Shown here piece after piece: positions 1 through 5,992 of a stretch of DNA of 10,068 bases (its first letter is position 1; each line of letters starts with the position of its first letter). Under the pieces are notes generated by a model. It saw only the letters and a list, made by a program, of their open reading frames with translations. It searched no databases and was not told the origin of the DNA. The stretch is from JBLHLB01 sp047618505 (GTDB lineage Bacteria > Planctomycetota > UBA1135 > GCA-002686595). The stretch is taken from assembly GCA_047618505.1 (NCBI GenBank), contig JBLHLB010000128.1, forward strand, positions 1-10,068. The letters run 5' to 3'. The translations under genes were made by a program, and so were the position numbers.

Positions 1-566
1 CGCTGGGCAGTCACGGCTTTGCCACCAAGGGGACACTGGCTTCCACCTGGCGGCTGCGCAACATGGGCCTTGAGATCGCGGACAGCCTGGAGCGCTTGCA
101 GGCGCGCGGCCAAGTCCTTCCCTGTGCCCTGGTCGACTACGAGGGTAAGAAACAACAGGGCTTCATACGACCTGAGGATCTCGAACTTGCGGGACGTCTA
201 GGACGCGCGCGACTGCGTTCCGACTCAGGCGTGCTGCTCTCGCCCTTCGACCCGTTGCTCTGGGATCGAGCGCGGGTGGCGAAGCTCTTCGACTTCGACG
301 CCGTACTCGAAATCTTCAAGCCCCAGGCCCAACGCAAGTACGGCTACTTCAGCCTTCCGGTTCTCGCCGGCGAACGCTTAGTTGCGCGCTTCGACCTAAA
401 GGCCGATCGCAAAGCGGGAACACTGCGCATCGTCAATTGGCAGTTTGAGGGTGGCAAGCCACAACGCCCCCGGCGCGCGGAGGACGGCGAAGCCGCCCGA
501 GTTGCCTTGGATCGACACTCCCAGGCCGTTGGTCTTGAGCTCCGAGGGGGACCGAAGTGGCGCTAG
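1..566 (+). CDS. YcaQ-like winged-helix DNA glycosylase, C-terminal part (5' truncated by window edge)
   Basis: This is the 3' end of a gene that begins before the window. The reading frame is open from base 3 and gives 187 residues to the TAG at 564-566. The visible part matches my knowledge of the C-terminal half of the YcaQ/AlkX family (formerly DUF1006, HTH_42), DNA glycosylases that act on alkylated bases and interstrand crosslinks. It shows a winged-helix-like start (HGFATKGTLASTWRLRN), then the family hallmark LLSPFDPLLWDR (codons around 231-270), FDFDAVLEIFKP, RKYGYFSLPVLAGERLVAR and DLKADR. The N-terminal helices with the catalytic Q-x-D type motif lie outside the window and cannot be checked. 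The ATG at 63 is internal and is not the start. The tail after ALDRHSQAVGLE is short and basic. The stop codon lies inside the left end of an inverted repeat (563-583), so the last residues may have been supplied by an insertion. Family assignment is confident; substrate is inferred. Confidence 0.82.
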   Translation, partial: LGSHGFATKGTLASTWRLRNMGLEIADSLERLQARGQVLPCALVDYEGKKQQGFIRPEDLELAGRLGRARLRSDSGVLLSPFDPLLWDRARVAKLFDFDAVLEIFKPQAQRKYGYFSLPVLAGERLVARFDLKADRKAGTLRIVNWQFEGGKPQRPRRAEDGEAARVALDRHSQAVGLELRGGPKWR

Positions 567-755
567 CAGTCCATTGAAGAACAGCGGCTTCCCGATTGGT
601 CTCCCGGGATCGCCTGGCAAGGCGGCAGGCTCCCCACGCAGCAGTACCTGTGGCTGTAACTACGCTGGTGGTTTCGGCACGGGTGGTTCTGCCAAGGCAA
701 CCAGACGGGTCGTACGGGCCGAATGGGGAGCAGTTGTTCTTCAACGGGCTGCTAG
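563..755. mobile_element. MITE-like element with 21-bp terminal inverted repeats
   Basis: A 193-bp non-coding segment is bounded by near-perfect inverted repeats, 563-583 (left) and 735-755 (right). Nineteen of 21 positions match. In RNA one mismatch becomes a G-U pair, leaving a single A-C mismatch. The outermost four bases on each side are CTAG, which could be a 4-bp target duplication or the tip of the repeat; being palindromic, it cannot be assigned. The inner repeat core is CAGTCCATTGAAGAACA on the left and TGTTCTTCAACGGGCTG on the right. I see no transposase and no convincing ORF inside, so a non-autonomous miniature element is the simplest reading. The ends remind me of insertion-sequence termini of the IS1182/IS5 kind, but that is a recollection and not a match. 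The left end overlaps the glycosylase stop codon. Confidence 0.45.
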
Positions 756-798
756 GACATTGGTTCTTCGTGCCCCCCTCAGCATCGAAGAAATGTCC
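755..798 (+). other. Strong bulged hairpin in the intergenic region
   Basis: The left arm is GGACAT (755-760), a 3-base bulge TGG (761-763) and TTCTTCG (764-770). The right arm is CGAAGAA (786-792) plus ATGTCC (793-798). All 13 pairs are perfect, around a 15-base C-rich loop. No T-run follows, so it is not a classical intrinsic terminator. It begins exactly at the right end of the MITE-like segment and lies 66 bases upstream of the next gene. It could be a transcript-stabilising or terminating structure for the glycosylase, part of the mobile element, or a leader structure of the downstream gene. A smaller overlapping hairpin (TCCCC-GTA-GGGGA, 796-808) cannot form together with all of this stem. 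Confidence 0.4.
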
Positions 799-844
799 CC
801 GTAGGGGAATTGTCCGGGTGCACCATAGGATGTGGAAACCGACT

Positions 845-850
845 TAGAAT
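845..850 (+). promoter_or_regulatory. Possible -10 box (TAGAAT) for the 915-aa protein gene
   Basis: TAGAAT lies 13 bases before the ATG at 864, which would give a very short leader. No good -35 element is seen at standard spacing and there is no Shine-Dalgarno sequence before the ATG. It is suggestive only because the next plus-strand gene has a similar TACAAT box close to its start. Confidence 0.22.
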
Positions 851-863
851 TGAAGATGCTCCC

Positions 864-3611
864 ATGAAGTTCCTTGCCACTCTCTTGCTGATCATTCTCC
901 TCGGAGCAATTGCCCTCGCATTCTGGGGATTCAACGAGGGCCTGGCGCAGGCAAGTTCGCCAAGTGCTGTGTCACCCGAATCAAGGGTGGGAAATGGCGG
1001 GGGTGCTTCGGCTGAACTCGTCGGGCTAGCGGACGAAAAGAAGGACGCGCATCCGGTGCGGTTATCCACCGGTGTCGCAGAAGCTCCGCAACCTTCAGAG
1101 GTTGCTCCCTGGGGTGAGTTGGATGGTGATGCAGTCGAAGTTCGGGTCGTACGTGCCGATGACCAATCCATTGTCACCGGCGCAACGGTGCACCAGGTTC
1201 GTCCCGACGACGACATCGAAGACCGAGTGGCGGCGCAACTACTACGCACCGAGGATCTCGATCTGTTCCTTGCGCGCTACAGCATGCGCTTCCCCGCCAA
1301 CGACCAAGGCATCGCGCGCGTACCTGCAGGCAGCACGACGCACCTCTACGCCTTCGCACCCGGCCTAGCCGGGGGCATCATGAGCAGTGGCGAGGAGGAA
1401 GAAGTCCTCGACCTGCCAGTACATCCCGACTTCGATATCCTTGTGCGAGTGGAGGGTCCGAACGGGAGAGTTGCCGACATCGACATCGAGCTGGCAACCA
1501 AACCCGATCGGCGCGGACGCTCCCAGACCATCGCCGAACGTCGCTCAAATGAAGAGGGCCTGGCACGCTTCACCCACGGCGCCCTGCTCGTCCGCAACCG
1601 TTGGGATCCCACGGGTCGCAAGAGCTATGTCATGCGCTTAGACATTCCCTTGGCGGAACCTGTACACACCGAAGTCCCAGCGCTAGACGAATTAAACGGT
1701 GGTCCGGGCATCGAACATGAAGTTGTAGTTCAAGCTCCTGGAACAGGACGCATCTCCGTACTTGTACTGGGGGAGGGCGGGGAAGCCTTTGCTGCCACGG
1801 GCAAGGTTCTGTTGACCAAGTTGGGGAGCAACCTAGACGAGCAACTCCGCAACATGGACGACAGCCTCGCGCGCGTTGTCGCTGGAGCTCGAAACCCCGG
1901 TCGCCGCGAGCTCGTGGGCGGACGTGCTGTCTTCGAGCACGTCGGACTTGGTCTGGAACTCGGGGTCCAGGTCAGCTTCGAAGAGGAGCGCGACCCTGCC
2001 GCTGAGCTGGTCCGCGGACCGGTGGTGGATGGCGGCGCCCGGGAGGTCGAACTGGTCGTCGGCCCGATCGCCACCGTCTTGGTGGGACAGCTCGTAGACG
2101 TTAGCGGCGCGCCACTCCTGGAGTGCAAGTTCGACGCCGTTCTCCACCACGACAATGGACAGCGGAGTTGGAAGGAAGTGACTAACGAGGAGGGCAACTT
2201 CCGCCTGCGCTTCCAGCCTGAAGAGGTCCCCGAGCAGCACTGGAGTCTCAGCCTATTGCCCACGGGGCCCGAGCAATCCGCCGAAGGAGAAGAGCTCGAA
2301 ACGTCCGGTGAAGAGGCCTTCTATGAGACCCCCTTCGCCCCGGTCCCTGGAGAGAACGACCTGGGACGTTTGATCTCCGCGCCGCGCCCCCTGCTCGCCT
2401 CCGGTCACGTGATCGACGAGAAGGGCAAGGGCATTGGGGGCGTAACCGTGTCGACCGTGCTACTGCTCACACGTACCCATGACCCGGACGAGACGGTCAC
2501 GACTGAGCTGGGCAGTTGGTCACCCCACATCGATCACGTCACCGAGAGCGACGACGACGGCAGCTTTGAACTCTACGGCCGCTTGGTCACAGTCAGGACC
2601 TGGCCCGGGTGGACCTCACAGCCGGTCCTAGCGGCATCCGGCCCGGGTATCACGGGCAACAAACAAGTGCCCTTCACGGCCGGTGATACCGATCTCGAAT
2701 TGATGGCGCTTATCGCCGGCACTCTCAAGGGGAGTTTCTTGATCGAGGATTCAACCCTCCTGAACTATGTGCGCGTCAGCCTGCGCAACGGTATCGCAGG
2801 CAATGAAACAAGCCGCGGTGTGCGCCTCGACGGGGCGGACTTCCAAGTCGACGGCTTGCTGCCCGGCGCCTGGGACTTGATCGTTGAATCAAAAAGTCGC
2901 AGGGAAGAGATCCTTCGCATCACCGGCATCCACGTTCCCCGCGGCGGTGAGGCCGATGACGAGCGTTTGGACGCGGTGGACCTATCGGCCCTGCGATTGC
3001 TGCGCCTGGACCTCACCAGTTCTAGCGGAGACCCACTCGAAGGGATCAAACTAGCCCGCAAACTGCCGGGCGATACCGAGTGGCGTAGCTCCGAAAACAT
3101 GCGCTTGGTGGGCTCCGATGGTGAGCGCAAGCTCGAAGTCATCACCGCGCACCCGGGTCTCGACCTGTACTTGACTGCGAACCGACATCGCCCCTTGGAG
3201 GTCATCAACATCAGCGACGACCGCACGCTTGTGCTCCAGGGCGGCATCCCCGTCACCCTGTCCCTAGATCCAGCCTTGGCTTCGTTGCTGGGCACGGACA
3301 CGCAACTGCTCATCCAGATCCAAAAGGAAGGCCTCAACGAGCGGCCGCAGTACCGCGGCTATCAAGGCGATCGCAGCTCGGTCACACAACGCATCCCCGA
3401 AGTTGGCTCCTATCAGGTCACGGCTTACCTCTTCGGAAACCGAGGTGGACGGGGAAACCGCGGTGGCTGGGGTTTCAACAACCAACGCACCTACAGCGGT
3501 ATCAGCATCGATCAGACCATCTCAATTCACGAGTCCACGGACCCCCTGAGCTTCCGTCTGGAGATCACCCGCGAGATGTTGGTAGAGGCTCTAGAAGCCA
3601 TCGGTCAATAG
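864..3611 (+). CDS. Large N-terminally anchored extracytoplasmic protein with carboxypeptidase-regulatory-like modules
   Basis: The protein has 915 residues. Residues 1-21 form a hydrophobic signal/anchor after MKF. Residues 30-85 are a Ser/Gly/Ala/Pro-rich linker, and the rest is predicted beta-rich. At least two stretches read like carboxypeptidase-regulatory-like (Cna-B/transthyretin-type) modules: about 404-460 (VGQLVDVSGAPLLECKF, then NEEGNFRLRF) and about 511-590 (SGHVIDEKGKGIGGVTVS, then DDDGSFELYG). Weaker repeats of the same plan lie near 90-170, 190-265, 297-370, 616-695 and 711-790. Residues 858-872 are rich in Gly, Arg and Asn. There is one cysteine (C421) and no lipobox or catalytic motif. 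I chose the ATG at 864 because it directly precedes the hydrophobic segment; an in-frame TTG at 810 would add 18 polar residues before it. The smaller gene 37 bp downstream has the same architecture. It is probably a periplasmic or surface structural/binding protein; its specific function is unknown. Confidence 0.85.
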   Translation: MKFLATLLLIILLGAIALAFWGFNEGLAQASSPSAVSPESRVGNGGGASAELVGLADEKKDAHPVRLSTGVAEAPQPSEVAPWGELDGDAVEVRVVRADDQSIVTGATVHQVRPDDDIEDRVAAQLLRTEDLDLFLARYSMRFPANDQGIARVPAGSTTHLYAFAPGLAGGIMSSGEEEEVLDLPVHPDFDILVRVEGPNGRVADIDIELATKPDRRGRSQTIAERRSNEEGLARFTHGALLVRNRWDPTGRKSYVMRLDIPLAEPVHTEVPALDELNGGPGIEHEVVVQAPGTGRISVLVLGEGGEAFAATGKVLLTKLGSNLDEQLRNMDDSLARVVAGARNPGRRELVGGRAVFEHVGLGLELGVQVSFEEERDPAAELVRGPVVDGGAREVELVVGPIATVLVGQLVDVSGAPLLECKFDAVLHHDNGQRSWKEVTNEEGNFRLRFQPEEVPEQHWSLSLLPTGPEQSAEGEELETSGEEAFYETPFAPVPGENDLGRLISAPRPLLASGHVIDEKGKGIGGVTVSTVLLLTRTHDPDETVTTELGSWSPHIDHVTESDDDGSFELYGRLVTVRTWPGWTSQPVLAASGPGITGNKQVPFTAGDTDLELMALIAGTLKGSFLIEDSTLLNYVRVSLRNGIAGNETSRGVRLDGADFQVDGLLPGAWDLIVESKSRREEILRITGIHVPRGGEADDERLDAVDLSALRLLRLDLTSSSGDPLEGIKLARKLPGDTEWRSSENMRLVGSDGERKLEVITAHPGLDLYLTANRHRPLEVINISDDRTLVLQGGIPVTLSLDPALASLLGTDTQLLIQIQKEGLNERPQYRGYQGDRSSVTQRIPEVGSYQVTAYLFGNRGGRGNRGGWGFNNQRTYSGISIDQTISIHESTDPLSFRLEITREMLVEALEAIGQ
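3435..3479 (+). repeat. Gly/Arg/Asn-rich coding repeat in the 915-aa protein
   Basis: These codons give GNRGGRGNRGGWGFN, in which a GNRGG unit occurs twice, six residues apart. The patch sits near the C-terminus of the module protein and contrasts with its otherwise acidic beta-rich composition. It could be a flexible, positively charged loop. Confidence 0.6.
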
Positions 3612-3635
3612 AACGCATCTCCGCCCGGGGCTCGC

Positions 3636-3641
3636 TACAAT
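3636..3641 (+). promoter_or_regulatory. Possible -10 box (TACAAT) of a leaderless promoter
   Basis: TACAAT ends 7 bases before the ATG at 3649. Transcription would then begin at or within a base or two of the start codon, giving a leaderless mRNA. The gene has no Shine-Dalgarno sequence (the bases before the ATG are CCCCGCC), which fits. No clear -35 hexamer is seen at 16-18 bp. If real, the 214-aa gene has its own promoter in addition to any read-through from the gene 37 bp upstream. Confidence 0.33.
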
Positions 3642-3648
3642 CCCCGCC

Positions 3649-4293
3649 ATGCGCTCCTTAATCCTGCCCCTTTGCCTAGCCCTGCTCGGGTTCGGTTTCT
3701 TGGTGTACATGACCCTCCCGCCGAATATCCAAGAGGAAGCTCCGGCTACGGTATTGCTGAGTGGCCGACTGACCGATGGAGCAGCCGGTCCCATGGCAAA
3801 CCAAGTCTTCCAGGGCACCCTCAGCGCAGGGGGACAAAGCCTCGACTTTGAAGGCACAACAGATGCGGCTGGCCGCTTCGAGGTTACGGGAACTACGGGA
3901 GTCCCAGCGTTGTTTGTGCTGTTCCTTTGGACACGCGACGAGCGCTCGAGCGTGAATCGCTTCTCGCGTCGCAACGTCGATCTGGCCACCCTCGTAGCGG
4001 ATGACATCGGCGACTTCGCCATGGGAACACTAACCAGCCTAGCTTCTGGCAAGGTGGCCGATGCGGAGGGTAAGCCGGTGGATCACGCCTCATTCTCCAT
4101 CCGATCGGTCGACGCCGAGGTCTCCATTGCAGAGTTCCCGGTGGATGGCTTCAGCGACAGCCTCGGGTACTTTGAACTCTACGGTTTACGGAGTGAGCAA
4201 GAGGTCGCCCTACACGTGACGGCCGAGGGCTTCGCTGGGCAAGTTGTGGACACGCTCGGGGACGAGCTCTCGATCGTGCTCCAACGACAGTAG
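3649..4293 (+). CDS. Small N-terminally anchored protein with two carboxypeptidase-regulatory-like modules
   Basis: The protein has 214 residues. Residues 3-22 are a hydrophobic anchor or signal (LILPLCLALLGFGFLVYM) followed by a Pro/Glu linker. Module 1 spans about 35-95 (LLSGRLTDGAAGPM, then TTDAAGRFEVTGTTG). Module 2 spans about 132-212 (ASGKVADAEGKPVDHASFSI, then SLGYFELYGLRSEQEVALHV and TAEGFAGQVV). This is the typical 'G-V-D-x-G-x-P-V ... D-x-G-x-F ... A-x-G-F' layout of carboxypeptidase-regulatory-like domains. The FELYG signature is shared with the upstream 915-aa protein, so the two probably arose by duplication or work together outside the cytoplasmic membrane. C9 lies in the hydrophobic stretch but LPLC is a poor lipobox, so I do not call a lipoprotein. 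The gene is the last on the plus strand and converges with the minus-strand cluster. Function is otherwise unknown. Confidence 0.82.
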   Translation: MRSLILPLCLALLGFGFLVYMTLPPNIQEEAPATVLLSGRLTDGAAGPMANQVFQGTLSAGGQSLDFEGTTDAAGRFEVTGTTGVPALFVLFLWTRDERSSVNRFSRRNVDLATLVADDIGDFAMGTLTSLASGKVADAEGKPVDHASFSIRSVDAEVSIAEFPVDGFSDSLGYFELYGLRSEQEVALHVTAEGFAGQVVDTLGDELSIVLQRQ

Positions 4294-4323
4294 CCCTGCG
4301 GTGAACCGGTTACGTGTAGGAGG

Positions 4324-5022
4324 CTAGGCTCGACCCGTGACGATGGCCCACATGGCCGTGCGCCAGGTGCAGTCGACATCCCTGAAGCCGGCGGCACGCA
4401 GGGCATCCAAGTAGGCAGGCAGCCCCTCATGGTGGTCGTGGAGCTCTTCGTGTTTCCGCAGTTCGCGCTCCTCTGTCTCGGTGCAGTTGGCACGGCAGAA
4501 CTCGCGGTAGCGCCCCCTCAGGATTGCGTCGGTGCGCGGCCCCGCACCCGCCATTTGATCGAGGAATACAACCTCGCCCCCGGATTGCAATCCGGGCCGC
4601 AACCAGGGCAGCACCCGCCCAAAGAGCGCCGCTTTGTCCTGCACGTGGTGCAGCGCAATGGAAGAGGTCACAAGATCCACACTGCCCGCTTCAAACTCTA
4701 CCTCTTCAAAGCGCTCCACACGCCGCAGGCAGGCTCCTGTTCGGCCGGGGAGCTCGCGCCCAAGGCGTGCAAAAGCGACATCGAGCATGTCACTCCCCGC
4801 GTCCACTAGGATCAACTCCGCCCCGGGGTAGGCGCGTGCCAGAACGACGCTAGCGTTGCCCGTTCCGGCGCCCAATTCGACGATACGCCGGATGCTGCCG
4901 TCATCCGCGGGCAGTGCGATCGCGAACTCTTGCAACATGAGTTCGTAGACCGGCACCGCCCGGCGGATCAAGTCGTCGTACTCGGCTGCAATGCGATCGA
5001 AGTAGTCCGAAGCAGACTGCAT
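4324..5022 (-). CDS. Class I SAM-dependent methyltransferase
   Basis: The protein has 232 residues and is a Rossmann-fold methyltransferase. Motif I is VELGAGTGNAS (about 48-58), the acidic ribose-binding residue is D74 in ILVDAGSDML, and the post-motif DLVTSSIALHHV (about 116-127) contains the HH typical of small-molecule methyltransferases. The C-terminal strand pattern is GFRDVDCTWRTAMWAIVTGR. Length and motif order fit the UbiE/CmoA/YcgJ-like group, but the sequence does not fix the acceptor. The ATG shares its A with the TGA of the upstream aminotransferase (TGATG), so translation is probably coupled; I see no Shine-Dalgarno sequence of its own. This points to the same pathway as the aminotransferase. 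It is the last gene of the minus-strand run, and its stop is 30 bp from the convergent gene. Confidence 0.88.
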   Translation of the reverse strand: MQSASDYFDRIAAEYDDLIRRAVPVYELMLQEFAIALPADDGSIRRIVELGAGTGNASVVLARAYPGAELILVDAGSDMLDVAFARLGRELPGRTGACLRRVERFEEVEFEAGSVDLVTSSIALHHVQDKAALFGRVLPWLRPGLQSGGEVVFLDQMAGAGPRTDAILRGRYREFCRANCTETEERELRKHEELHDHHEGLPAYLDALRAAGFRDVDCTWRTAMWAIVTGRA

Positions 5023-5921
5023 CAGAGCACGGGCTCGGCGACCAACTTGGCGTGGGCCACGTAGATCTCCGAAAGCATGCGCGTCATCGGCCCAACCTCG
5101 CCGTCGCCGATCGTACGGCCGTCGACTGTGGTGACACCCACAAGCTCGCCCATAGTTCCGGTACAGAACGCCTCATCGGCGCGGTAGACCTCCGTCAGGG
5201 AGAAGTCGCACACATCCAGGGGGATCTCCTGCTGGTCACAGAGTGCCAGGACCGTGTCCCGGGTAATGCCCTCGGGGCAGGCCACTAATCGACTTGTGCG
5301 TACGACACCGTCATCCACCAGGAAGAAGTGCGTAGCGTTCGTCTCGGCCACGAAGCCGTGCTTGTCGAGCATCAGAGCGTCATCCGCGCCAGCCACATTA
5401 GCCTCGATCTTGGCCAGGATCGACTGTATCAGGTTCGCGCTGTGGATCTTGGGATCGAGGCAATCCGGGGGAAAGCGACGCACGGAGCTGGTGATCAAGC
5501 TCAAGCCCTTCTGTCCATAGACCGGCGCCTTGTGCTCCGCCAGGACGATCAGGGTCGGGCCCGACTGATTCAAGCGCGGATCCATCCCCGATGTCACCTT
5601 CACGCCGCGCGTCAGGGTCAAGCGAATGTGCACGCCGTCGCGCATGTCGTTGGCCTGCAACGTCTTCGTGATCTCCGCCGTGAGCTCAGCGTTGGTCGGG
5701 ATGCTCTCAAAGGCCAGGGCCTTAGCCGAGCTACGCAGGCGCTCGAGGTGCGGCGTTAAGGCGTAGATCTTGCCGTCGTATACGCGCAGCCCCTCCCAAA
5801 CCGCATCGCCGCCCTGCACTGCGGAATCAAAGGGGCTGATGCCCGCCTGGTCCCGGTGAATCAACTCGCCGTTGATGTTGATCTTGAGATCCGCGTTGGC
5901 CGGATTGAAATTCTGCAGCAT
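5022..5921 (-). CDS. Class IV PLP-dependent aminotransferase (BCAT/D-amino-acid transaminase-like)
   Basis: The protein has 299 residues, the usual length of the fold-type IV family (IlvE, D-amino-acid transaminase, aminodeoxychorismate lyase). K158 in LDPKIHSANL is the expected Schiff-base lysine, and E193 in FVAETNATHFFLV the expected PLP-nitrogen partner (K159 and E193 in E. coli IlvE). Further marks are VQGGDAVWEGLRVY (35-48), LTPHLERLRSSA (55-66), HIRLTLTRGVKVTSGM (98-113), PEGITRD (216-222) and GTMGEL (255-260). A good Shine-Dalgarno sequence, GGAGG, lies 8 bases before the ATG and fixes the start. The motif set matches, as I recall it, the C-terminal domain of the plant BCAT-like proteins At3g05190/At5g27410 better than true IlvE. 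The gene upstream is the counterpart of their N-terminal domain. The likely reaction is amino transfer or another PLP chemistry on an unknown substrate, in the cytoplasm. The end overlaps the methyltransferase start. Confidence 0.9.
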   Translation of the reverse strand: MLQNFNPANADLKININGELIHRDQAGISPFDSAVQGGDAVWEGLRVYDGKIYALTPHLERLRSSAKALAFESIPTNAELTAEITKTLQANDMRDGVHIRLTLTRGVKVTSGMDPRLNQSGPTLIVLAEHKAPVYGQKGLSLITSSVRRFPPDCLDPKIHSANLIQSILAKIEANVAGADDALMLDKHGFVAETNATHFFLVDDGVVRTSRLVACPEGITRDTVLALCDQQEIPLDVCDFSLTEVYRADEAFCTGTMGELVGVTTVDGRTIGDGEVGPMTRMLSEIYVAHAKLVAEPVL

Positions 5922-5929
5922 CGATTGAG

Positions 5930-5934
5930 CCTCC
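5930..5934 (-). promoter_or_regulatory. Shine-Dalgarno (GGAGG) of the aminotransferase gene
   Basis: On the minus strand GGAGG is followed by 8 bases and then the ATG at 5921. It is the clearest ribosome-binding site in the window; most neighbouring genes have weak ones. It lies directly downstream of a GC-rich hairpin (5935-5953). Confidence 0.7.
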
Positions 5935-5953
5935 GCCCCGATCGAAGCGGGGC
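5935..5953 (-). promoter_or_regulatory. GC hairpin abutting the aminotransferase ribosome-binding site
   Basis: On the minus-strand transcript GCCCCG and CGGGGC pair perfectly around the 7-base loop CTTCGAT, and the stem ends at the base before GGAGG. There is no U-run, so it is not a terminator. In the 71-bp gap between two genes of the same run, it could be an RNA processing or stability element or could influence ribosome access. Confidence 0.35.
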
Positions 5954-5992
5954 AGGGAAGACAGGTTCGGAAGGGGTCGGTGAAGCCGGCGG

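Noticed and set aside
433..744. 103-codon minus-strand ORF over the glycosylase end and the element
   Set aside because: Low-complexity Arg/Thr/Ala-rich composition typical of an antisense shadow in GC-rich DNA, with no family motif.
596..847. 83-codon plus-strand ORF in the gene-poor stretch
   Set aside because: It spans the inverted-repeat element and the hairpin, has no recognisable motif and no ribosome-binding site. Its LFFNGLL string also arises in the opposite direction at 563-583, simply because of the inverted repeat.
856..867. Mini-ORF ATG-CTC-CCA-TGA overlapping the start of the 915-aa gene
   Set aside because: It could couple translation, but a 3-codon ORF with no ribosome-binding site arises easily by chance and nothing else supports it.
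1730..3337. Long minus-strand ORFs inside the 915-aa gene (e.g. 1730-2263 and 2765-3337)
   Set aside because: Composition is dominated by Ser, Arg, Thr and Pro with no motif, whereas the plus frame has a signal segment and coherent modules.
3649..3681. Lipoprotein signal in the 214-aa protein (C9)
   Set aside because: LPLC does not fit the lipobox (small residue needed before Cys) and the hydrophobic stretch continues well past the Cys.
4304..4311. AACCGGTT palindrome between the convergent genes, considered as a bidirectional terminator
   Set aside because: Only 8 bp, no loop and no T-run on either side. An 8-bp palindrome is common by chance.
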